In this document: positions 36,015 to 43,468 of the stretch, one piece after another
How the letters are laid out: the number at the start of each line of letters is the position of its first letter
Position numbering within the stretch: position 1 is the stretch's first letter
Program-made: the position numbers and the translations under genes
DNA from: Streptomyces lacrimifluminis
Lineage (GTDB): Bacteria > Actinomycetota > Actinomycetes > Streptomycetales > Streptomycetaceae
Direction of reading: 5' to 3'
DNA: 64,000 nt
Assembly: GCF_014646095.1 (NCBI RefSeq)
Contig: NZ_BMMU01000004.1
Coordinates: 124,001-188,000 of the forward strand
Notes under the pieces: model-generated
What the model saw: only the letters and a program-made list of their open reading frames with translations
Told to the model about the DNA's origin: nothing
Databases searched by the model: none

Positions 36015-36182
36015 ATGAACGACGCAAGCACCATGCAGCCGCTGTCCGCCGATGCCCACGAGGCCACGAGCCACCGCAACGGCTACGGCAGACACCGGGG
36101 TCCGGTCTCGGTCCACAACGACGAGACGACCCCGAACGGCCGTCACCGCAAGCCGTCCGAGCAGGCCGAGAACAGGGCCTGA
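36015..36182 (+). CDS. Small hydrophilic protein of 55 residues
   Basis: An ATG at 36015 opens a 55-codon frame (MNDASTMQPLSADAHEATSH through KPSEQAENRA) with Streptomyces-like codon bias. A strong terminator follows 21 bases after its stop, which supports a real transcription unit. The product is His/Asn/Arg-rich, very hydrophilic and has no recognisable domain. No good ribosome site is visible; GGGGTGAAC lies 9 bases upstream. Confidence 0.6.
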   Translation: MNDASTMQPLSADAHEATSHRNGYGRHRGPVSVHNDETTPNGRHRKPSEQAENRA

Positions 36183-36202
36183 CGCGGTACGTCGAACAAC
36201 TC

Positions 36203-36236
36203 GCAGCCCCGCCCGGTCGGTTACGGGCGGGGCTGC
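36203..36236. terminator. Intrinsic terminator
   Basis: GCAGCCCCGCCCG (36203-36215) and CGGGCGGGGCTGC (36224-36236) form a perfect 13-base stem with an eight-base loop, followed by TTTT on the plus strand. It ends the small-gene transcript and separates it from the convergent SDR gene. Confidence 0.9.
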
Positions 36237-36261
36237 TTTTCTCCGCTGTGTCAGCGCTGTG

Positions 36262-37215
36262 TCAGCCGCGCTTGAGGCCGAGCACCTCCGCCGCGGCGAA
36301 CGTCTCCCCGGCGGGTCGCTCCGCGTAGTGCGGGGTGAGGAGCGCGTCCAGTTCGTCGTAGGTGAAGGTGTCCTGCTTGCTGTCGAACTTGGCGGCCACC
36401 CGCGGGCGTTCGACGACGGCGACCATCCCGCCGTGGACGACGAGCAGTTGTCCGTTGACGTGCTCGGCGGCCGGGGAGGCCAGGTAGCCGACGAGCGGGG
36501 CGACATGCTCGGGGGCGAGGGGGTCGAGTCCCGCCTCTGGCTGCTCGAAGCCCTGGAAGACGTCCTCGGTCATCCGGGTCCGGGCACGGGGGCAGATGGC
36601 GTTCGCCGTCACGCCGTACTTGGCGAGGGCGAGGGCCGTGGAGGTGGTCAGCCCGACGATTCCGCCTTTCGCGGCGGCGTAGTTGGGCTGTCCCGCCGAA
36701 CCGGCGAGAAACGCCTCCGAGGACGTGTTCACGATCCGCCCGTACACCGGTGCGCCGGTCGCCTTGGACCGCTCCCGCCAGTGCGCGGCGGCGAAGTGGG
36801 TCGTGTTGAAGTGTCCCTTGAGGTGGACCCGTATGACCGCGTCCCACTCCCCCTCCGTCATGGAGAAGACCATGCGGTCCCGCAGGATGCCCGCGTTGTT
36901 GACGAGGATGTCCAGCTGGCCGAACTCGGCGATCGCCAACTCAACCAGTTCACGCGCCTGTTGGTGGTCGGCGACGTCTCCGGTGTGGGCGGTTGCCGTG
37001 CCGCCCGCCGCGCGGATCTCGGCGGCGACCTCCTCGGCGGGGGTGGCGGACGCCTCGCCGGAGCCGTCCCGGCCGGGCTGCCCGTAGTCGTTGACGACGA
37101 CGGCCGCGCCGAGCCGGGCCAGTTCCAGCGCCTCGGCCCGGCCGAGACCGCGCCCGGCGCCCGTGACGATCGCGGCGAGTCCCTCAAGCGGCAGTGACGG
37201 TGACAGTGGTGACAT
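36262..37215 (-). CDS. SDR, Hsd4A-like (3-hydroxyacyl-CoA dehydrogenase type)
   Basis: The 317-residue protein has TGAGRGLGRAEALELARLGA at residues about 18-38, VNNAG near 107, and Ser and Tyr-x-x-x-Lys (NTSSEAF, YAAAKGG) near 165-185. The long form, with VVVNDYGQP after the first strand, is that of the dehydrogenase domain of multifunctional enzyme 2 / Hsd4A. In actinobacteria these oxidise 3-hydroxyacyl-CoA of sterol side chains or fatty acids. It is the last gene of a MaoC - ADH - SDR operon whose promoter carries a KstR-type site. Nine bases separate it from the ADH gene. Confidence 0.85.
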   Translation of the reverse strand: MSPLSPSLPLEGLAAIVTGAGRGLGRAEALELARLGAAVVVNDYGQPGRDGSGEASATPAEEVAAEIRAAGGTATAHTGDVADHQQARELVELAIAEFGQLDILVNNAGILRDRMVFSMTEGEWDAVIRVHLKGHFNTTHFAAAHWRERSKATGAPVYGRIVNTSSEAFLAGSAGQPNYAAAKGGIVGLTTSTALALAKYGVTANAICPRARTRMTEDVFQGFEQPEAGLDPLAPEHVAPLVGYLASPAAEHVNGQLLVVHGGMVAVVERPRVAAKFDSKQDTFTYDELDALLTPHYAERPAGETFAAAEVLGLKRG

Positions 37216-37224
37216 CGGCGTCTC

Positions 37225-38301
37225 TCAGATCTCGATGCACGTACGCAGCGCGGTTCCCGTGCGCATCTGGTCGATGGCCTCGTTGATGTCCGCGAGCGGT
37301 ACGCGGTGGGTGATGAGGCCCGCGAGGTCCACGCGTCCGGCGCGCCAGAGGCCGATCGTGCGCTCGTAGGACCGCAGGACGTCGCCGCCGCCGTACATGG
37401 ACGGCAGGATGCGCTTCTCGTCGAAGAACAGCTCGAACATGTTGAGTTGGAGGTTGTCGTCCATGGCGCCCGCGCCGACGACGACCATCGTGCCGCCGCG
37501 CCGGGTGGTGTCGTAGGCGGTGCGAGCGGTGGTTGAGCGGCCGACGACCTCGAAGACGTAGTCGAACCCCTCGCCGCCGGTGACCTGTTGCTTGGCGCCG
37601 GCCAGCTCGTCCGGTGAAACCGCCTTCGTGGCACCGAACTTGAGCGCGGACTCCCGGCGCGAGGGCACCGGGTCGACGGCGACGATCTCGGCGGCGCCCT
37701 GGAGCCGCGCGCCCTGTATCGCGGAGATGCCGACGCCTCCGCAGCCGATGACGGCGACCGATGAACCGGCTTGTACATCAGCGGTGTTGATGGCGGCGCC
37801 GAGTCCGGTGGTCACCCCGCAGCCGATGAGGGCGGCGATGTCGAAGGGCACGTCGTCGGGGATGGGCACGGCGCAGCTGGCGTCGAGGACGACCTCCTCG
37901 GCGAAGGTGCCGGTGCCGGCCATGCCGAAGATGTCGCCGCCGGGGCGACGGAAGTTGGGGGTGCCCGCGTTCATGAACCCGGCCAGGCACAGCTCGGTCT
38001 GGCCGCGCTTGCACGCGGGACAGGCTCCGCAGGCGGGCAGCCAGCAGACGACGACCCGGTCACCGGCCTTCACATGGCTTACGCCTTCCCCGACTTCGAG
38101 GATCTCGCCGGCCCCTTCGTGGCCGGGGACGAAGGGCGCGGGCTGCGGCAGTACGCCGCTCATCGCGGAGAGGTCCGAGTGGCACAGCCCGGTGGCCCGT
38201 ATGCGGATCCTCACCTTGCCAGGGCCGAAGCCCACGGCCTCGACGTCGTCCAGGACGTCGAGCTTGTCCTGCCCGATCTCGTGCAGTACGGCTGCGCGCA
38301 T
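37225..38301 (-). CDS. Zinc-dependent alcohol dehydrogenase (MDR family)
   Basis: The 358-residue medium-chain dehydrogenase has the catalytic zinc ligands in GLCHSDLS and GHEGAG, the structural zinc lobe CGACPACKRGQTELC, and the cofactor motif VAVIGCGGVGISAIQGA near residue 180. This is the class III-like actinobacterial group acting on alcohols or hydroxy-lipids. It follows the MaoC gene after 71 bases that hold three 10-base tandem repeats. A plausible ribosome site (AAGGGAG) precedes the ATG. In the sterol/lipid-type operon it may act on a terminal alcohol. Confidence 0.9.
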   Translation of the reverse strand: MRAAVLHEIGQDKLDVLDDVEAVGFGPGKVRIRIRATGLCHSDLSAMSGVLPQPAPFVPGHEGAGEILEVGEGVSHVKAGDRVVVCWLPACGACPACKRGQTELCLAGFMNAGTPNFRRPGGDIFGMAGTGTFAEEVVLDASCAVPIPDDVPFDIAALIGCGVTTGLGAAINTADVQAGSSVAVIGCGGVGISAIQGARLQGAAEIVAVDPVPSRRESALKFGATKAVSPDELAGAKQQVTGGEGFDYVFEVVGRSTTARTAYDTTRRGGTMVVVGAGAMDDNLQLNMFELFFDEKRILPSMYGGGDVLRSYERTIGLWRAGRVDLAGLITHRVPLADINEAIDQMRTGTALRTCIEI

Positions 38302-38331
38302 TGGTGCGGCTCCCTTCGGGGACCTACAGCG

Positions 38332-38361
38332 ATGTACAGGTATGTACAGATATGCATGGAT
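38332..38361. repeat. Three 10-bp tandem repeats between ADH and MaoC genes
   Basis: ATGTACAGGT, ATGTACAGAT and ATGCATGGAT lie head to tail in the 71-base gap inside the operon. They are unusually A/T-rich for this genome. The period is close to one helical turn. The repeats could be an internal operator or affect RNA processing; function unknown. Confidence 0.65.
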
Positions 38362-38372
38362 ACGTGGGTGGG

Positions 38373-39233
38373 TCAGGCGTGTTCGACGACCGTGTCGGCC
38401 AGGACGGGCGCGTCGTCACGGTCGACGGCGGTGACCGACACCTGGACGCGGTCCGGTTCGTGCGTCCACATCCGGATGCGGAGGGTCTCCCCGGGGAACA
38501 CGACCCCGGCGAAGCGGGTGCGGTAGGCGCGGACCCGGCCGACGTCCCCGCCGAGCACCGTGTCGACGACCGCCTTGAGCGTCATGCCGTACGTGCACAG
38601 CCCGTGCAGGATGGGTCGTTCGAACCCGGCGCGGGCGGCGAAGTCGGGGTCGGCGTGCAGCGGGTTCCAGTCGCCGGAGAGCCGGTAGAGCAGCGCCTGG
38701 TCCTCCCGGACGGTCCGCTCGACGACCTTGGCGGGCTCGGTGTCGGGCGCCGGGAGCCGGTTCGAAGGTCCCCGGTCGCCTCCCCAGCCGCCCTCTCCCC
38801 GTACGAAGATCTGCGCGTCGCTCGTCCACAACGGCCCCTCGGCGTCGGCGACCTCGGTGCGCATGACGAGGATCACCGCGCTGCCCTTGTCGTAGACGGC
38901 GGCGATGCTCCCGGTGGCGCGTGCCCTGCCCTCGACCGGGATCGGGCGGTGCACCTCGATGCTCTGGCCGCCGTGCAGGACGTGGGCGAGGTCGACGTCG
39001 ACGCCGGGCATGGAGAGGCCGCCGATCACGTCCGGGGAGTCGTTGCCGGCGACGGTGGCGAAGCTGGGCAGGACGTGCAGCCGGGATTCGAGGGTGTACC
39101 GCAGCTCGCCGGGGTCGGTCGCGGGGACGCCGGCGCCGATACCGAGGTGGTAGAGCTGGACGTCCTTGCGACCCCAGGCGATCTCTGCGGACCGGGGTTC
39201 GGCGGCGACGGCCTTGGCGGCGTCAATGGGCAT
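38373..39233 (-). CDS. MaoC-family enoyl-CoA hydratase (Hsd4B/ChsH3-like)
   Basis: The 286-residue double-hotdog hydratase has the hydratase-2 motif YRLSGDWNPLHADPDFAARAGFERPILHGLCTYG near residues 190-225, giving the catalytic Asp and His. The N-terminal half is the degenerate hotdog. Such stand-alone two-hotdog enzymes hydrate trans-enoyl-CoA in sterol side-chain or fatty-acid beta-oxidation. The ATG at 39233 follows CAGGAG; a longer frame upstream is unlikely. First gene of the operon. The promoter lies at about 39412-39440, with regulatory sites at 39382-39395 and 39446-39460. Confidence 0.88.
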   Translation of the reverse strand: MPIDAAKAVAAEPRSAEIAWGRKDVQLYHLGIGAGVPATDPGELRYTLESRLHVLPSFATVAGNDSPDVIGGLSMPGVDVDLAHVLHGGQSIEVHRPIPVEGRARATGSIAAVYDKGSAVILVMRTEVADAEGPLWTSDAQIFVRGEGGWGGDRGPSNRLPAPDTEPAKVVERTVREDQALLYRLSGDWNPLHADPDFAARAGFERPILHGLCTYGMTLKAVVDTVLGGDVGRVRAYRTRFAGVVFPGETLRIRMWTHEPDRVQVSVTAVDRDDAPVLADTVVEHA

Positions 39234-39381
39234 GTGACTCCTGATCAACTGTCGGAACGGACATCTCACAGGGCGGACATCTCGCAGGACGGGCCGTTCG
39301 CAGGACGCACCGTTCGCGGAACCGAGACCTCGGCACGACCGTCCGCACCGTCGGCCGCACCGAGGTCGATACGGGCCGATC

Positions 39382-39395
39382 TAGAACGCGTTCCA
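39382..39395. promoter_or_regulatory. KstR-type operator (copy 1)
   Basis: TAGAACGCGTTCCA matches TNNAACNNGTTNNA, the operator consensus of the actinobacterial sterol-catabolism repressor KstR. It sits roughly ten bases downstream of the transcription start predicted for the MaoC operon, a repressing position. Confidence 0.75.
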
Positions 39396-39411
39396 GTCCG
39401 GCGCCCCCTGT

Positions 39412-39440
39412 TGTATAGCCGAGCGGTCCTGACTTGTGAA
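39412..39440 (-). promoter_or_regulatory. Predicted promoter of the MaoC-ADH-SDR operon
   Basis: On the minus strand TTCACA (39435-39440) and TATACA (39412-39417) are separated by 17 bases, a good vegetative-sigma promoter. It is followed by the KstR-type site and preceded within six bases by a CTGACG-N3-CGTCAG palindrome. Confidence 0.65.
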
Positions 39441-39445
39441 GACTC

Positions 39446-39460
39446 CTGACGATGCGTCAG
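39446..39460. promoter_or_regulatory. CTGACG-N3-CGTCAG palindrome (copy 1)
   Basis: CTGACGATGCGTCAG is a perfect six-base dyad with a three-base centre. It lies just upstream of the -35 of the MaoC operon promoter. The same dyad occurs at 45496 and 53364. Confidence 0.7.
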
Positions 39461-39877
39461 CTGTGCGGTCCGAGGGCCGGGTGACACACCGGGCGGGACA
39501 TTCGTCCTGCCCGAGTCCGTACATCGGCGGCTGCCCGGCGTGCCCCTCCCTTCGCACGCCGGCGTCCATGTTCCGCATGCGAGAGGCCGCCTGCCAGGCG
39601 GGCGAGAGGCGGGCCGAGCGGGCACGCCGGCGGGCGGACATGGCACGGTTCAAGGCTGCCCGCCGCGCCACGCGGAAGTCGGGCGCCCGGATGCCGGAGC
39701 CGGAGAACCCGGGCCCGCCGAGGAGGGGTTTCGGCCCTGCCGCCCTGACTGCCGGGGGGAACGGGCTCCTTCTCCGACCCCCTCCAGGGCCGGACCGCCT
39801 TCTTCCTCCTCTCCTTCCTCTTCCTCCTCTTCCTCCTCTTCCCAGGTCAACGCCCACATCCGCCCTACCCTTACCCC
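39461..39877 (+). other. Gap without confident gene; polypyrimidine tract
   Basis: I see no convincing gene here. An open plus-strand frame from 39436 encodes an Arg-rich stretch (ERRAERARRRADMARFKAARR) but then degenerates into Pro/Leu repeats. A 46-base uninterrupted pyrimidine tract (39798-39843) lies 34 bases before the response-regulator start. TACCCT at 39866-39871 is a possible -10, six bases before that GTG. Confidence 0.5.
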
Positions 39878-40519
39878 GTGAACGAGATGCCCCGGGATCA
39901 CCGTCCCGCGAAGTCCATCAGGGTCCTCCTCGCCGAGGACCAGCGGATGATGCGAGGCGCTCTCGCCCTGCTGCTCGGGATGGAGCCGGACATCACAGTC
40001 GTCGCCCAGGTCGCGGCCGGCGACGCGATCGTCGACGCGGCGCTGCTGCACCGCCCGGACGTGGCACTCCTCGATATCGAGCTGCCCGGCATCAGCGGCC
40101 TGGACGCCGCCGCGCAACTCCACGACGAGACGCCGGACTGCCGGGTGCTGATCCTGACCACCATCGGCCGCCCCGGCTATCTGCACCGGGCCATGGAGGC
40201 GGGGGCCGCCGGTTTCCTCGTCAAGGACGGACCCGTGGAGGAGTTGGCGGCGGCGATCCGCCGGGTACTGACCGGGGAGACGGTCATCGACCCGGCCCTT
40301 GCCGCGGCTTCGCTGAGCGCCGGGCCCAATCCGCTCACAGCCCGCGAGTGCGAGGTTCTCCAGGCGTCGGCGGACGGGGTGACGGTCGCCGATGTCGCCG
40401 ACAGGCTTCACCTCTCCGAGTCGACAGTCCGCAACCATCTCTCGGCGGCCATCGGGAAGACCGGGACCCGCAACCGGATGGAGGCGGTCCGGGAGGCTCG
40501 GCAGCAGGGGTGGCTCTAG
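39878..40519 (+). CDS. NarL/LuxR-type response regulator (orphan)
   Basis: The 213-residue protein has an intact receiver domain: AEDQ acidic pair near residue 20, phospho-acceptor Asp in ALLDIELPG near 65, Thr in LILTTIG and Lys in GFLVKDG near 115. A LuxR helix-turn-helix follows (LTARECEVLQASADGVTVADVADRL, then SESTVRNHL). It resembles DesR-like regulators, which are normally beside a histidine kinase gene; none is adjacent here. The GTG start has no ribosome site and sits six bases after TACCCT, so the mRNA may be leaderless. An ATG at 39887 is an alternative. Confidence 0.88.
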   Translation: MNEMPRDHRPAKSIRVLLAEDQRMMRGALALLLGMEPDITVVAQVAAGDAIVDAALLHRPDVALLDIELPGISGLDAAAQLHDETPDCRVLILTTIGRPGYLHRAMEAGAAGFLVKDGPVEELAAAIRRVLTGETVIDPALAAASLSAGPNPLTARECEVLQASADGVTVADVADRLHLSESTVRNHLSAAIGKTGTRNRMEAVREARQQGWL

Positions 40520-40897
40520 GCGGCGTCACCGGGCTGCGGACCGCAGCGGCCGACAGTGCGGTTTCTGCCCCCGCCGCCCCTACCCGCCCCACCCTCGGGG
40601 CTCCGCCCCCTACCCCCCGTTCGCGTTGAACGCGTTCACTCCCGGACGCCGGACGGGCTGGAGATGCGGGCCGGTCCTCCGACGTTCGGATGTGCGGGGA
40701 GTCCATGAGCGCCCGAAACCTTGCCCCGATCCCAGAACATTTTCCGCACCCGAGCAGGACCGCAGCCGTGACGGCAGATCAGATTCCCATGAGCAGGTCA
40801 AGGATTAGTTAGTACGCCGAAACATCGGAATAGTTGCCCAGGCACACAGGTTCATCTCCCACGTACCCCGCCCGGACCCGCCTGGAGGCCCCACCCC
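40520..40897. repeat. Intergenic region with interspersed Streptomyces repeat
   Basis: Bases about 40562-40672 form a GC-rich element with the pattern CCGCCGCCCCTACCCGCCCC ... CGGACGCCGGACGGGCTG. Nearly the same pattern recurs at 51283-51408. Downstream, 40805-40835 is relatively A/T-rich with a small dyad (CCGA-N4-TCGG at 40817-40828) and probably holds the exporter promoter. GGAGG lies 11 bases before the ATG at 40898. No gene is seen. Confidence 0.6.
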
Positions 40898-42628
40898 ATG
40901 ACGCACACGACGACCGACCGGCCCGCCGGTGGAACCGGCAGAACGGGCGGGGCCATCGTCCCGGTGCTCGCCTTCGCGGGCATCGTTGTCGCGGTCATGC
41001 AGACCCTGCTCGTCCCCGTCATCCAGGACCTCCCCCAGCTGCTGAGCACCTCGCCCAGCAACGCCACCTGGGTGCTGACCTCGACGCTCCTCTCCGGAGC
41101 CGTGGCCACACCGATCATGGGGCGGCTCGGTGACCTGTACGGCAAGCGGCGCATGCTGATCACCAGCCTCTCCGTGATGGTGGTCGGCGCCCTCGTCAGC
41201 GCGCTCACCAGCGACCTGCTGACCATGATCGCGGGACGCGCGCTCCAGGGCTTCGCCATGGGCGCCATCCCGCTCGGCATCGGTCTGATGCGCGACATGC
41301 TGCCCCGCGAGAAGCTCCCCTCGGCGATGGCCCTGATGAGCTCCTCCATCGGCGTCGGCGGCGGCCTCGCCCTCCCCCTCGCCGCACTGATCGCCCAGCA
41401 CTCCGACTGGCACGCCCTCTTCTACGGCGCGGCCGGCCTCGGTGCCCTCGCCATCGTCCTCACGCTGCTCGTCGTACCCGAGTCCCGGATGCGCGCCGAG
41501 GGCACCTTCGACGTGCTCGGCGCCATCGGCCTCTCCGCCGGGCTCGTCCTCTTCCTCCTCCCGATCACCAAGGGCAGCGACTGGGGCTGGACCTCCCCCA
41601 CCACGCTCGGCCTCTTCGGCGCGTCCGCCGTCGTACTGCTTCTGTGGGGCGTGCTGGAGCTGCGTCTGAAGGCCCCGCTGGTGGACCTGCGGACCACCGC
41701 CCGGCCCGCCGTCCTCTTCACCAACCTCGCCTCGATCATGGTCGGCGTCTCCTTCTACGTCGTCTCGCTCGTCCTGCCCCAGCTCCTCCAGCTGCCCACC
41801 TCCACCGGCTACGGCCTCGGCCAGTCCATGGTCATGGCGGGCCTGATCGTGGCGCCGCTCGGCCTGACGATGATGTTCACGGCCCCCGTCTACGCCCGTC
41901 TCTCCGCCAAGTACGGGCCCAAGGTCACCCTGATCCTCGGCATGCTGATCATCGCGATCGGCTACGGCGCCGGCCTCGGCCTGATGAGCGCCGCCTGGCA
42001 GTCCCTGGTCATCGCGGTCGTCCTGGGCGCGGGCATCGGGCTCGCCTACTCCTCGCTCCCCGCCCTGATCGTCGGCGCGGTCCCGGCCTCCGAGACCGGC
42101 GCGGCCAACGGCCTGAACACCCTTATGCGCTCCATCGGTACGTCCGTGTCCAGCGCCGTCATCGGCATGGTGCTCGCCAACACCGCGAACCATGTGGACG
42201 GCGTCGCGATCCCCACGATGCACGGGTTCCGCGTCTCCTTCCTGATCGCCACGGGTGCGGTGGCGGTCGGGCTGCTGCTGGCCCTGTTCCTGCCGGGGCG
42301 GCGGCCGGCGGGCAAGCCGCAGCTGCTGGCGAGCAGTGAGCAGGACGCCGCGCTCGGCTCCGGGTTCCGTGGGCGGGTCCTGGGTGCCGATGGCAGCCCG
42401 GTCGCCCGTGCGAAGGTCACGTTGATCGACCAGCGTGGTCGCCAGGCCGGTGCCACCTTGTCGGGAGAGGACGGCAGCTATGCGCTCGCCGTCCCCTCGC
42501 AGGGTGCGTACGTCCTGGCCGCGCGGGCCTTTGGCCATGGGCCGCTCGCGTCGTCCGCGACCCATGCGGGTGAGGCAGGGACGGTCGATCTCGACCTGTC
42601 CCTGCCCGGGGAGACCGTCAGCGCGTAG
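40898..42628 (+). CDS. DHA2 MFS exporter with C-terminal carboxypeptidase-regulatory-like domain
   Basis: The 576-residue protein has about fourteen membrane segments over residues 20-465 with MFS motifs GRLGDLYGKRRMLITSL and SSSIGVGGGLALPLAALIAQHSDWHALF. A soluble C-terminal extension follows (residues about 485-576): FRGRVLGADGSPVARAKVTLIDQRGRQAG, then GEDGSYALAVPSQGAYVLAARAFGHGP. That is a transthyretin/carboxypeptidase-regulatory-like beta-sandwich (CarboxypepD_reg). Such a domain on a drug exporter is unusual and on topology would face the cytoplasm if the TM number is even. The substrate is unknown. Confidence 0.88.
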   Translation: MTHTTTDRPAGGTGRTGGAIVPVLAFAGIVVAVMQTLLVPVIQDLPQLLSTSPSNATWVLTSTLLSGAVATPIMGRLGDLYGKRRMLITSLSVMVVGALVSALTSDLLTMIAGRALQGFAMGAIPLGIGLMRDMLPREKLPSAMALMSSSIGVGGGLALPLAALIAQHSDWHALFYGAAGLGALAIVLTLLVVPESRMRAEGTFDVLGAIGLSAGLVLFLLPITKGSDWGWTSPTTLGLFGASAVVLLLWGVLELRLKAPLVDLRTTARPAVLFTNLASIMVGVSFYVVSLVLPQLLQLPTSTGYGLGQSMVMAGLIVAPLGLTMMFTAPVYARLSAKYGPKVTLILGMLIIAIGYGAGLGLMSAAWQSLVIAVVLGAGIGLAYSSLPALIVGAVPASETGAANGLNTLMRSIGTSVSSAVIGMVLANTANHVDGVAIPTMHGFRVSFLIATGAVAVGLLLALFLPGRRPAGKPQLLASSEQDAALGSGFRGRVLGADGSPVARAKVTLIDQRGRQAGATLSGEDGSYALAVPSQGAYVLAARAFGHGPLASSATHAGEAGTVDLDLSLPGETVSA

Positions 42629-42674
42629 GCGCTGCGCTCGCCGGGTGCGGGGGTGCGTTTTTGACCGCGGGCCC

Positions 42675-42712
42675 GCTGTGGCTTGTCGCGCAGATCCCCG
42701 CGCCCCTATAGG
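42675..42712. repeat. Short interspersed repeat (TGTGGCTTGTCGCGCAG type), copy 2
   Basis: TGTGGCTTGTCGCGCAG at 42677-42693 is identical to 30833-30849, and both are followed by a similar C-rich tail. This is a dispersed non-coding element of streptomycete intergenic regions. A more diverged relative sits at about 56763-56824. Confidence 0.7.
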
Positions 42713-42792
42713 AGCACCCCCCGTCGTCAACATGTCCCCGGTTGTACGGCAGCATGGGGCGCCCGCACGCCCGTACGATCGAGAGGAACCCC

Positions 42793-43446
42793 ATGACGAC
42801 GGCAGTGCCCAAGGCCGAGATTCTGGCCGCTTTCGAGGCTGCCAAGGGGTTCATGCCCGCCGGTGAGGGGCTCGCACTGTACGAGGCCGCTGTCGGGGCG
42901 GGGGCGCTCGGGCTGCCGTTGCTGGAGGTCGGGACGTACTGCGGGCGTTCCACGATCCTGCTCGCCGACGCGGCCCGCGCGGCCGGGGTCACCGCGGTCA
43001 CCGTCGATCACCACCGGGGCAGCGAGGAGCAGCAGCCGGGGTGGGACTACCACGACCCGGAGACCGTCGACCCGGAACTCGGCGTCATGGACACCCTTCC
43101 GCTCTTCCGGCGCACCCTGAACACCGCCGGGCTGGAGGACCACGTGATCGCGGTCGTCGGGCGTTCGCCGCAGGTGGCGCGGGTCTGGAACTCGCCCCTC
43201 GGCCTGGTCTTCATCGACGGTGGGCACACCGACGAGCACGCCACGGCCGACTACGAGGGCTGGGCCCCGCACGTCGCCGAGGGCGGCCTGCTCCTCATCC
43301 ACGACGTGTACCCGGACCCCGAGGACGAGTTCACCGGCCAGGCGCCCTACCGCGTGTACCTCCGCGCCCTCGCCTCCGGCGCCTTCACCGAGGTCTCGGC
43401 GACCGACTCGCTGCGCGTCCTGCGGCGAACGGGAGCCGGGATCTGA
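42793..43446 (+). CDS. Class I SAM-dependent methyltransferase
   Basis: The 217-residue protein has LLEVGTYCGRSTILLADAARAAG near residues 40-62 (SAM-binding loop) and LVFIDGGHTDEHATADYEGWAPHVAEGGLLLIHDVYPD near 140-178. This is the pattern of the Methyltransf_24/CmcI-like group, which methylates small molecules. ATG at 42793 after GAGAGGAAC. It is followed after 22 bases by the amidase gene, so cotranscription is likely. Confidence 0.88.
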   Translation: MTTAVPKAEILAAFEAAKGFMPAGEGLALYEAAVGAGALGLPLLEVGTYCGRSTILLADAARAAGVTAVTVDHHRGSEEQQPGWDYHDPETVDPELGVMDTLPLFRRTLNTAGLEDHVIAVVGRSPQVARVWNSPLGLVFIDGGHTDEHATADYEGWAPHVAEGGLLLIHDVYPDPEDEFTGQAPYRVYLRALASGAFTEVSATDSLRVLRRTGAGI

Positions 43447-43468
43447 GGCCCCGGTTAGAGTCGCTGTC

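Noticed and set aside
39436-40629. 397-codon plus-strand frame before and across the response regulator
   Set aside because: It runs out of frame through the well-supported response-regulator gene. Only a short Arg-rich stretch near 39590-39680 is even suggestive.
40805-42733. Open frame of 642 codons opposite the DHA2 exporter
   Set aside because: Shadow of a gene with fourteen membrane segments and MFS motifs. It has no hydrophobic or catalytic pattern of its own.
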